DNA of 6,790 nucleotides from Pseudomonadota bacterium (GTDB lineage: Bacteria > Pseudomonadota > Alphaproteobacteria > UBA8366 > JADFVY01), in assembly GCA_030671915.1 (NCBI GenBank), contig DAOVHN010000137.1, positions 1-6,790 of the forward strand, written 5' to 3'. A model generated the notes under the pieces. It did not search any database, had not been told where the DNA came from, and saw nothing but the letters and a program-made list of their open reading frames with translations. Numbering within the stretch: the first letter of the stretch is position 1; every line of letters begins with the position of its first letter. Positions 1 to 5,377 of the stretch are shown here, one piece after another. Both the position numbers and the translations under genes were made by a program.

Positions 1-1
1 C

Positions 2-385
2 GATCTCGCCGACCATAAAATGCATGCCGAGTATGGCGAGGTCACGGAAGAGACCGCGCGCGTCGTCAACGAGGCCCGTGCCGCCGGCGGGCGGGTGGTG
101 GCGGTCGGCACCACGGTGCTGCGGCTGCTGGAGAGCGCGGCGGCGGACGACGGGGTGCTGCATCCCTTCGCCGGCGACACCGATATTTTCATCACGCCGG
201 GTTATCGCTTCCGCATCGTCGACCTGCTGATGACCAATTTCCACCTGCCGAAATCGACGCTCTTCATGCTGGTCTGCGCCTTCGCCGGCATGGAGCGGAT
301 GAAGGCGGCCTATGCGCATGCGATCGAGACCGGCTACCGCTTCTATTCCTACGGCGACGGCTCGCTGCTAAAGAGGGTGGGATGA
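2..385 (+). CDS. queA: QueA, tRNA preQ1(34) S-adenosylmethionine ribosyltransferase-isomerase (C-terminal part)
   Basis: The gene is open from the window edge; 127 residues of the C-terminus are visible, about a third of the usual roughly 350. QueA transfers and isomerises the ribosyl group of S-adenosylmethionine onto preQ1 already in the wobble position of tRNA, giving epoxyqueuosine. Family-typical blocks are seen: the segment [19 protein letters not shown], then [25 protein letters not shown], then the ending [13 protein letters not shown]. The stop codon overlaps the tgt start as ATGA (382-385), so translation of the two is likely coupled. Placement directly before tgt, queF and queG supports the call. 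The start and most of the protein lie outside the window, so nothing can be said of its promoter or integrity upstream. Confidence 0.95.
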   Translation, partial: DLADHKMHAEYGEVTEETARVVNEARAAGGRVVAVGTTVLRLLESAAADDGVLHPFAGDTDIFITPGYRFRIVDLLMTNFHLPKSTLFMLVCAFAGMERMKAAYAHAIETGYRFYSYGDGSLLKRVG

Positions 386-1539
386 CGGGCGAGTTCAAAT
401 ACGAACTTATGGCGAGCGACGGGCGGGCGCGGCGCGGTCGCATCCATACCGCGCATGGGACGATCGAAACGCCCGCCTTCATGCCCGTCGGCACGGCCGG
501 CACGGTGAAGGCGATGACGGCGGATGCCGTGCGCTCTACCGGCGCCGAGATCGTACTGGGCAACACATATCATCTGATGCTGCGCCCCACCGCCGAACGC
601 GTGGCGCAGTTTGGGGGGCTGCACAAATTCATGGATTGGCCCGGGCCGATCCTGACCGATTCCGGCGGCTTCCAGGTGATGTCGCTGTCGAAACTCCGCA
701 AGATGGATGAGGACGGCGTGACCTTCAGTTCCCATGTGGACGGCAGAAAGATCAAACTGACGCCGGAACGGTCGATGGAAATCCAGAACCTGCTGGACGC
801 CGACATCACCATGTGTTTCGACGAATGCACGCCGTACCCGGCCACGCACGAACAAGCCGCCGAATCCATGCGGCTTTCCATGCGCTGGGCGGTGCGCTGC
901 CGCGCGGCCTTCCGCGCGCGCCCCGGCTATGGCCTGTTCGGCATCGTCCAGGGCAGCACCTTCGAGGATCTGCGCCGGGAATCGGTCGATGCGCTGACCG
1001 ATATCGGCTTCGACGGCTACGCGATCGGCGGGCTGGCGGTCGGCGAGGGGCAGGAGGAAATGTTCCGCGCGCTGGACTTCACCGGCCCGATGCTGCCCGA
1101 CGACAGGCCGCGCTATCTGATGGGTGTCGGGCGGCCGCTGGATATCGTCGGCTCGGTACTGCGCGGTATCGATATGTTCGACTGCGTCATGCCGACGCGT
1201 TCGGGCCGCACCGGCCAGGGCTTCACCCGCCATGGCGTCCTCAACATCCGCAACGCCCGCCATGTCCATGACGACCGGCCGCTGGACGAGGCCTGCGAGT
1301 GCCCCACTTGCCGCAAACACAGCCGGGGCTATCTGCATCATTTGTTCAAGGCGAACGAGATGCTGGGGCCGATGCTGCTGACATGGCATAATCTGCGCTA
1401 TTATCAGGATCTGATGGCGGGCCTGAGGGCGGCCATCGAGGCCGGCAATCTGGCGGACCATGCGGCGGCGCTGGAGGCCGCGATGGTGGATGGCGACATT
1501 CCCGCGACGTCGGACCCGCTGACAGGAGATGAGCAATGA
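382..1539 (+). CDS. tgt: Tgt, queuine tRNA-guanine transglycosylase (bacterial type)
   Basis: 385 residues, normal for bacterial Tgt. It swaps guanine 34 of tRNAs with GUN anticodons (Asp, Asn, His, Tyr) for preQ1 in the cytoplasm. The active site is complete by comparison with the well-studied Zymomonas enzyme: Asp93 in LTDSGGFQ (base-contacting/acid-base Asp), Asp147 in [11 protein letters not shown], Gln190 in FGIVQGS, GGLAVGE at 216-222, and nucleophile Asp267 in MFDCVMPTR. The structural zinc site is intact as Cys305, Cys307, Cys310 (CECPTC) and His336 (LTWHN). The ATG at 382 is chosen because it overlaps the queA stop as ATGA and has an AAGAGGG stretch just upstream. The gene ends in another ATGA overlap with queF. 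Nothing is unusual in the protein. Confidence 0.98.
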   Translation: MTGEFKYELMASDGRARRGRIHTAHGTIETPAFMPVGTAGTVKAMTADAVRSTGAEIVLGNTYHLMLRPTAERVAQFGGLHKFMDWPGPILTDSGGFQVMSLSKLRKMDEDGVTFSSHVDGRKIKLTPERSMEIQNLLDADITMCFDECTPYPATHEQAAESMRLSMRWAVRCRAAFRARPGYGLFGIVQGSTFEDLRRESVDALTDIGFDGYAIGGLAVGEGQEEMFRALDFTGPMLPDDRPRYLMGVGRPLDIVGSVLRGIDMFDCVMPTRSGRTGQGFTRHGVLNIRNARHVHDDRPLDEACECPTCRKHSRGYLHHLFKANEMLGPMLLTWHNLRYYQDLMAGLRAAIEAGNLADHAAALEAAMVDGDIPATSDPLTGDEQ

Positions 1540-2000
1540 GCGAGGACATCTATTCGGGACTGAGCCAGCTTGGGGCCGATGCCAAACTGCCGGCCTCGCC
1601 CGAGGAAGCGGTGCTTGAACGCGTGCCCAACCCGCAGAAGGGCGAGTGCTATATCGTGCGCTTCACCGCGCCGGAATTCACCTCGCTCTGCCCGATCACC
1701 GGCCAGCCGGATTTCGCCCATCTGGTGATCGATTATGTGCCCGGGGAGTGGCTGGTGGAGAGCAAGTCGCTGAAGCTCTATCTCGGTTCCTTCCGCAATC
1801 ACGGCGCCTTCCACGAGGATTGCACCGTCGCCATCGCCAAGCGCCTGCGCGACCTGCTGGAACCGCTCTGGATCCGCATTGGCGGCTACTGGTATCCGCG
1901 CGGCGGCATGCCGATCGACGTGTTCTGGCAATCGGGCGAACCGCCGGAAGGCGTCTGGATCCCGGACCAGGGGGTACAGCCCTATCGCGGGCGGGGATAA
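1536..2000 (+). CDS. queF: QueF, NADPH-dependent 7-cyano-7-deazaguanine (preQ0) reductase, unimodal type
   Basis: 154 residues, matching the short single-domain (Bacillus-type, tunnelling-fold) QueF and not the long two-domain gammaproteobacterial form. It reduces the nitrile of preQ0 to the aminomethyl group of preQ1 with two NADPH. The catalytic Cys52 sits in [13 protein letters not shown] with Asp59, and the QueF signature ESKSLKLY lies at 75-82 followed by FRNHGAFHE with His93 and Glu94. These correspond to Bacillus Cys55, Asp62, His96 and Glu97 with a constant offset of 3. The ATG at 1536 overlaps the tgt stop as ATGA, and AGGAG at 1524-1528 gives a 7-base spacing, the clearest ribosome-binding site in the operon. 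Its presence next to tgt means the substrate for Tgt is made by the same transcript. Confidence 0.97.
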   Translation: MSEDIYSGLSQLGADAKLPASPEEAVLERVPNPQKGECYIVRFTAPEFTSLCPITGQPDFAHLVIDYVPGEWLVESKSLKLYLGSFRNHGAFHEDCTVAIAKRLRDLLEPLWIRIGGYWYPRGGMPIDVFWQSGEPPEGVWIPDQGVQPYRGRG

Positions 2001-2001
2001 C

Positions 2002-3042
2002 ATGACCGCCCCGCGCGATGCCATCCGCGCGAAGGCGCTGGGGGTCGGCTTCGACGCGGTTGGCTTCGCCCCCGCCGAACTGGGCGGCGCGGTTTCCGAC
2101 AATCTGCGCGAGTTCATCGCCCGCGGCTATCACGGCGAAATGGCCTGGATGCCGGAGAAGGCCGATCGCCGCATGGGGCCTACCGCGTTATGGCCGGAAG
2201 CGAAGAGTGTAATTGCACTCGGCATGAATTATACGCCAGCCGAGGACCCGCTGGCGCTGGCCGACCGGCCGGATCGTGGCATCATATCCGTCTATGCCCG
2301 CAATCGCGACTACCACGACCTCGTCAAGAAACGCCTGAAGGCGCTGGGTCGCTGGATTGTCGAGAGCCAGGGTTGCGAGATCAAAGTCTTCGTCGATACC
2401 GCGCCGGTGATGGAAAAGCCGCTGGCCGCGCGCGCCGGCATCGGCTGGCAGGGCAAGCACACCAACCTGGTCTCGCGCGAATATGGCTCATGGCTGTTCC
2501 TGGGCGAAATCTACACGACGCTGGAGATCGAACCGGACGCCGCCGAAGAAGATCATTGCGGCAGTTGCCGCGACTGCCTCGACGCCTGCCCCACAAACGC
2601 CTTCCCGGCGCCCCGCCAGATCGACGCGCGTCGCTGTATTTCGTACCTCACCATCGAACACAGGGGGCCGATCCCGGAAGAACTGCGCCCCCTGATGGGC
2701 AACCGCATCTACGGTTGCGACGACTGTCTCGCCGTCTGCCCATGGAACAAGTTCGCGAAGGCCACCACGGAACCCGCCTTCCTCCCCCGAGCCGAACTAA
2801 CGGCCCCGCGCCTGGCCGGCCTCGCCCAACTGGACGATGCGGGGTTCCGCGAACTCTTCACCGCCTCCCCCGTAAAACGCATCGGCAGCGCCCGCTTCAT
2901 CCGAAACGTCCTGATCGCACTCGGCAACAGCGGCGACCCGGCGCAAATCCCGGTGGTCGAGGCGTTGTGCGGCGACGACGACTCGGTGGTGAGGGACGCG
3001 GCGACTTGGGCGGTGGGAAGGCTGAAGGCTGCTTCGTCCTGA
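2002..3042 (+). CDS. queG: QueG, epoxyqueuosine reductase (cobalamin and [4Fe-4S] enzyme)
   Basis: 346 residues from the ATG at 2002, which follows the queF stop after one base. The frame is open further upstream, but that stretch lies inside queF and is not family-like. The enzyme performs the last step, reduction of epoxyqueuosine to queuosine in tRNA, using cobalamin and two iron-sulfur clusters. Visible landmarks: VDTAPVMEKPLA with the catalytic Asp132; ferredoxin-like CGSCRDCLDACP (Cys186, 189, 192, 196); Cys212; and CDDCLAVCPWNKF (Cys239, 242, 246), so all eight cluster ligands are present. Residues from about 290 to 345 look like a short HEAT-type helical repeat, as in other QueG proteins. 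A GGGG tract at 1993-1996 may act as a weak ribosome-binding site. It ends 15 bases before the stop of the convergent gene; I see no hairpin terminator between them. Confidence 0.96.
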   Translation: MTAPRDAIRAKALGVGFDAVGFAPAELGGAVSDNLREFIARGYHGEMAWMPEKADRRMGPTALWPEAKSVIALGMNYTPAEDPLALADRPDRGIISVYARNRDYHDLVKKRLKALGRWIVESQGCEIKVFVDTAPVMEKPLAARAGIGWQGKHTNLVSREYGSWLFLGEIYTTLEIEPDAAEEDHCGSCRDCLDACPTNAFPAPRQIDARRCISYLTIEHRGPIPEELRPLMGNRIYGCDDCLAVCPWNKFAKATTEPAFLPRAELTAPRLAGLAQLDDAGFRELFTASPVKRIGSARFIRNVLIALGNSGDPAQIPVVEALCGDDDSVVRDAATWAVGRLKAASS

Positions 3043-3057
3043 AGCGCGCCGCCTCTT

Positions 3058-3960
3058 CTATTGCGGAGACCAGATGATCTGGCTGCCGCGGAGTTCGAAA
3101 TAAACCGGGAAGCTATCCTTGGCCTCGTCGATCAGTATGGACTTGCCGTCGGCCAGGTTGCCCGGTTCGTGCCTGGGCAGGCGCTCCCATTCGGCGCGGG
3201 TGGGTTCCGGGATCAACCGAATGTGGAAGGTGAAATCCTCGTCCACCTTGACCTTGGCGCCATTGCCGCCCCGTAGCTGCCAGGCGTTGACGAGCGCCAG
3301 TGGCGACAGCGGCAGGCTGGTGTTCTGATCGCCGGGCCTGAGACTGGCCCCGATACTGCCTTCCATCACCGGTTCTTCCCTGTTGCTCGAATCCCAGACT
3401 TCCCAGTTCAGCATGTAACGGCCCTGGTGCTTGCCGCGGAAGGAAAGGGATACCCTGCCCTCTTCGCCGTTGCCTGGCCATTCGACCCTGACGGCTCTGA
3501 ATCGCTGAACCTGATTGGCGAAGGCTTCCAGGCGCACCAGCGCGCTCTTCTGGTCCTGAACGTAAACGACGACCGCCTGCTGGCGATCCTCGATGGTCAG
3601 CACGGTAATCCCGCCCATGGCGACGCCCACCGCAATTATCGCCCAGGGGATCGCCCCGCCCGAGCTCAGTCGCACGTCATGTGAATATTCCAGACGATCT
3701 CCGACATTGCGGCCGATGATGAGGGCGGTGAAGAATATGGCGAGGCCGGTAACGACGCCCGAGGCGATGATCACCCAGTCCGCCCATTCCGGCCATTCGC
3801 GCGTGCCGGCGATGAAGGGCCAGTTCAGCCCGCCCATGAATTTCGCGACCGCCAGCCCGATATCGGGCCCCAGTACCAGGCCCCAAATGACCCCGGCCAT
3901 GATGAACAGGAACCGGACGCTCATCGGCTCTTTTTTCGGCTTCTCGGGACTAGTACCCAC
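3058..3960 (-). CDS. Unrecognised membrane-anchored protein, three TM segments plus C-terminal soluble domain
   Basis: I do not recognise this 300-residue protein. After a short basic N-terminus (PEKPKKEP) come three hydrophobic segments at about 16-38, 60-83 and 103-122, then a soluble domain of about 175 residues rich in beta-type segments (for example RVSLSFRGKHQGRYMLNWEVW). Positive charges before TM1 and between TM2 and TM3 suggest that the C-terminal domain is outside the cytoplasm. The GTG start at 3960 lies inside the terminal repeat of the neighbouring MITE-like element, with GGAG at 3969-3972 and an 8-base spacer. Before insertion the start was probably an ATG, now at 4222-4220, overlapping the upstream gene and reading MASPEKPKK in the same frame. 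An ATG at codon 13 (3924-3922), with the purine stretch AAAAAAGAG just upstream, is an alternative. Real gene likely; function unknown. Confidence 0.75.
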   Translation of the reverse strand: MGTSPEKPKKEPMSVRFLFIMAGVIWGLVLGPDIGLAVAKFMGGLNWPFIAGTREWPEWADWVIIASGVVTGLAIFFTALIIGRNVGDRLEYSHDVRLSSGGAIPWAIIAVGVAMGGITVLTIEDRQQAVVVYVQDQKSALVRLEAFANQVQRFRAVRVEWPGNGEEGRVSLSFRGKHQGRYMLNWEVWDSSNREEPVMEGSIGASLRPGDQNTSLPLSPLALVNAWQLRGGNGAKVKVDEDFTFHIRLIPEPTRAEWERLPRHEPGNLADGKSILIDEAKDSFPVYFELRGSQIIWSPQ

Positions 3961-3985
3961 TATCGTAACTCCGTGGTGCGTGGGA
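3950..3985 (+). repeat. Left terminal inverted repeat of the MITE-like element
   Basis: 36 bases beginning CTAGTACCCACTATCG and ending GTGCGTGGGA, identical to the reverse complement of 4183-4218. The first four bases, CTAG, are probably the target duplication, leaving a 32-base repeat proper. Read outward (minus strand) it carries GGAG followed 8 bases later by GTG. Confidence 0.93.
3958..3972 (-). promoter_or_regulatory. Translation start module (GGAG + GTG) carried by the MITE terminal repeat
   Basis: On the minus strand GGAG (3972-3969) is followed after the 8 bases TTACGATA by GTG (3960-3958), which is in frame with the 300-aa membrane protein. Because the terminal repeats are identical, the same outward-facing module exists at the right end on the plus strand, where it opens only a short reading frame. 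Spacing and sequence suit a ribosome-binding site, but use is inferred. Confidence 0.55.
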
Positions 3986-4079
3986 CGGTGTTGCGTGGCC
4001 TCCGGTTAGGCGCCCGGCGGGCCGCGATGCTGGCGCATCGCAAGTGTGGGGCAACGGAGCCGGAGGCCATGCAACGCCG
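3986..4079 (+). repeat. Hairpin arm A inside the MITE-like element
   Basis: Bases 3986-4007 pair with 4058-4079: 19 of 22 are Watson-Crick pairs, and the other three are G-T(U) pairs on the plus strand. At the centre GCGATGC (4024-4030) and GCATCGC (4035-4041) form a 7-bp hairpin with a 4-base loop. The arm and its apical hairpin share the same midpoint, 4032.5. The stretches between stem and apex pair poorly. Confidence 0.8.
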
Positions 4080-4088
4080 ACCAAAGGG

Positions 4089-4182
4089 TCGCTTTTCGCG
4101 CTCCTCCGGTGCGTCGTGACCGCTCGCCGATGCGCCGGCATCGCCTTCGCGGCCCCTCCTGCCGGAGAAGCGCGAATAGCGA
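4089..4182 (+). repeat. Hairpin arm B inside the MITE-like element
   Basis: Bases 4089-4109 pair with 4162-4182 at 19 of 21 positions (mismatches at 4094 and 4103). The apex CGATGC (4128-4133) and GCATCG (4138-4143) forms a 6-bp hairpin with loop GCCG. Arm and apex share the midpoint 4135.5. The apical sequence is nearly the reverse complement of the apex of arm A (16 of 17 bases), so the two arms may be diverged inverted copies. Confidence 0.8.
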
Positions 4183-4218
4183 TCCCACGCACCACGGAGT
4201 TACGATAGTGGGTACTAG
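4183..4218 (-). repeat. Right terminal inverted repeat of the MITE-like element
   Basis: Exact reverse complement of 3950-3985. Its terminal CTAG (4215-4218) provides the TAG stop codon of the 102-aa gene on the minus strand. Outside the CTAG the flanks differ (GGGA on the left, CCAT on the right), so the match stops sharply at the proposed duplication. Confidence 0.93.
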
Positions 4219-4523
4219 CCATCTTCGGGCTCGCGCAGTTTGTCGGCGAGATAGCGCAGTAACGTCGCCAGCTCGCCCAACTGGTCGATGATCGGTTCTT
4301 CGCCTTCCTCCAGCAGGAAGCGGATGCAGTCCCAGTCGTCATGCAGGGAGCGCACGTCCAGGTCCGTCGGCCGCTCGTCGGAGCCGTAGCGCTCCTCTTC
4401 CGGCACGTCCCAGTAAAAGGTGTCGTAGAGCGGAACCTTCACGGTCCCGCTCGCCTCGACCCTGTCGAGCAGCCGGTTCACGATCCGGCGCAGATCCTCG
4501 ATATTGACGACCGGTGTGGCCAT
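4215..4523 (-). CDS. Small acidic protein of unknown function
   Basis: 102 residues from ATG 4523; no function recognised. It begins MATPVVNIEDLRRIVNRLLDRVE, a likely amphipathic helix, has an aromatic and acidic middle (YDTFYWDVPEEERYGSDE, then LHDDWDCIRFLL) and ends in a helical LATLLRYLADKLREPEDG. No membrane segment or signal peptide is seen; a cytoplasmic protein is likely. I have a memory of similar unnamed proteins in alphaproteobacteria, unverified. GAGGGG about 10 bases upstream of the ATG could be a ribosome-binding site. The stop codon TAG is formed by the CTAG at the MITE edge; the reconstructed site without the element has the same GAT GGC TAG ending, so the protein is unchanged by insertion. 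It probably belonged to one transcription unit with the membrane protein downstream, their ends overlapping by 8 bases. Confidence 0.75.
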   Translation of the reverse strand: MATPVVNIEDLRRIVNRLLDRVEASGTVKVPLYDTFYWDVPEEERYGSDERPTDLDVRSLHDDWDCIRFLLEEGEEPIIDQLGELATLLRYLADKLREPEDG

Positions 4524-4613
4524 TCGGTGACGTCCCCTCTGCCGGACTGTCGGCGCGTTGGCGGATAATATTCGGAAATCGTTACCGTATGCTTTCTATT
4601 TTGTTCGAAAAGC
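4524..4613. other. AT-rich spacer between toxin remnant and the 102-aa gene
   Basis: No gene fits here. It starts a strongly AT-rich stretch: I count 38 G+C in the 100 bases 4561-4660, against clearly GC-rich surroundings. A TATTAT on the minus strand (4570-4565) could be a -10 box for the 102-aa gene, but I find no convincing -35 at proper spacing. No terminator hairpin for the toxin remnant is visible. Confidence 0.4.
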
Positions 4614-5051
4614 TTACTTCCGGTCTGAAAATTTCAGGCGTTTTGCTTTTCTGACTCTAAGAAACAGATCGCGAACCTTTTCGTATATTTCCCGACCAAG
4701 CAAGCCATATTCCCATTCAGTCGGGTTTCTGCCTGGAATCGGACGGAGATCGTAGCCCGGCCAGATGAAATGGTTGACCTCGTCGCATATAATCCATGAA
4801 CGGTCGTCGTCTAGCCCCAGCCGCCGTTTGACGGCGGCGGGTATCTCGATGGCAACCGCCGGATCCCGTGGCGTGCCGTGAGTGATAGGCAGGACATATA
4901 CTGCGGCCCGTCCGTCGTCGGAACTCTTGTGGGCAAGAACGACTGCCGCCGGGCGATCCTTTGTGGCTTCGGTTCACCCTGCCTGCTGCTCGCTCTTCCA
5001 GAGATAGCCATAATGGATGACGGCGCCATTCCTCGGCGGTGGCACCACCAT
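4614..5051 (-). pseudogene. PemK/MazF-like toxin broken by an in-frame TGA
   Basis: Starting at ATG 5051-5049, three bases after the antitoxin stop, the frame reads MVVPPPRNGAVIHYGYLWKS... for 25 codons, then TGA (4976-4974), then continues without any other stop for 119 codons to TAA at 4616-4614. The downstream part keeps family-like blocks in the same frame: KDRPAAVVLA, AVYVLPITHGTPRDPA, AIEIPAAVKRRLGLDDDRSW and IWPGYDLRPIPG. These resemble PemK/MazF-type growth inhibitors, mRNA-cleaving toxins paired with Phd-like antitoxins, in particular a roughly 140-residue alphaproteobacterial group I know from memory. A single base change, CGA (Arg) to TGA, would explain it; no indel is needed. There is no good restart codon after the stop, so only a 25-residue peptide would be made. 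The last 30 codons are AT-rich and basic. A sequencing error cannot be excluded. Confidence 0.75.
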
Positions 5052-5054
5052 AAT

Positions 5055-5282
5055 TTAGCGGCCATACTCCGCGCGAGCGATCAGGTCCGCGACATCGTCG
5101 GGAACTTCCTCCGCGCCCAGCGCCTGACGCTCCAAGCGTTTCAGATGGTGGTATTCGTCGGCCGAAATAAGGTAGGCCGATTCTCGCCCATGGCGCAGAA
5201 TCGCAACGGGTTCGCGAATTGCCCGCTCAATCCAGCGGCCGAAGCTCTTGGCTAGTTCCGTTGCGGTGACAGACTGTGTCAT
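5055..5282 (-). CDS. Phd/YefM-family antitoxin
   Basis: 75 residues from ATG 5282-5280. This start is preferred to a longer one at 5336 because GGAG (5294-5291) lies 8 bases before it and the family begins with this motif. The N-terminal half is typical Phd/YefM: SVTATELAKSFGRWIERAIREPVAILRHGRESAYLISADEYHHLKRL, a DNA-binding dimer fold in which the chain ...EPVAILRHGRESAYLIS... gives the central strands. The C-terminal tail (about 52-75, acidic, EEVPDDVADLIARAEYGR) would be the toxin-binding part. It would normally neutralise the toxin encoded directly downstream and repress their shared promoter. Here the toxin is interrupted, so this looks like an antitoxin left alone, possibly kept as a regulator. 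Family assignment is confident, partner assignment moderately so. Confidence 0.88.
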   Translation of the reverse strand: MTQSVTATELAKSFGRWIERAIREPVAILRHGRESAYLISADEYHHLKRLERQALGAEEVPDDVADLIARAEYGR

Positions 5283-5320
5283 TATAGATTCTCCAATACC
5301 GATCAGAGCAGCATGACTAA

Positions 5321-5359
5321 TCCGTATATTCCGCAATATATGGAAAATACGGAAAATCC
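5321..5359. promoter_or_regulatory. Inverted repeat and short tandem repeat in the divergent antitoxin/MFS promoter region; candidate operator
   Basis: TCCGTATATTCC (5321-5332) and GGAAAATACGGA (5342-5353) are inverted copies, 11 of 12 matching, with a 9-base spacer. GGAAAATAC (5342-5350) is followed at once by GGAAAATCC (5351-5359), a tandem 9-base repeat with 8 of 9 identical. The region lies 39-77 bases upstream of the antitoxin start and 19-57 bases upstream of the MFS start. Phd/YefM proteins usually bind palindromes in their own promoter, so autoregulation is a reasonable inference. TATATT-like -10 boxes exist on both strands, but promoters are not defined. Confidence 0.45.
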
Positions 5360-5377
5360 GCAGGTCTGGGAAAACAC

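Larger units (their letters stand above)
3950..4218. mobile_element. MITE-like non-autonomous element with 36-bp perfect terminal inverted repeats and symmetric internal fold
   Basis: The two ends, 3950-3985 and 4183-4218, are exact reverse complements over 36 bases, and the outermost four bases are CTAG at each end. CTAG or TA duplication is known for IS5- and IS630/Tc1-mariner-type elements, so the core is probably 3954-4214 with a CTAG target duplication. The interior encodes no plausible protein. It holds two arms of 94 bases each (3986-4079 and 4089-4182) separated by a 9-base linker; each arm is an imperfect hairpin centred exactly on itself. Removing the element with one CTAG rebuilds an overlapping stop/start junction of the two flanking genes, which supports a real, fairly clean insertion. 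Copy number and parent transposase cannot be judged from one copy. Confidence 0.82.

Noticed and set aside
349..1536. Long minus-strand reading frame of 395 codons opposite tgt
   Set aside because: It is the antisense shadow of a GC-rich gene; the protein is low-complexity His/Arg/Ala-rich, and the plus strand clearly encodes Tgt with all active-site residues.
3070..3082. Palindrome CCAGATGATCTGG near the queG end as a terminator
   Set aside because: Only 6 bp with a 1-base loop, no T-run after it, and it lies within the coding end of the convergent gene.
4974..4976. TGA in the toxin as a recoded (selenocysteine or readthrough) codon
   Set aside because: No selenocysteine-type stem-loop is evident just downstream, and the toxin family has no known selenoprotein members; a nonsense change is simpler.
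4717..5065. Short minus-strand frames across the toxin region in the other phases
   Set aside because: They lack family motifs, while the phase starting at 5051 reads through as a toxin-like protein apart from one TGA.
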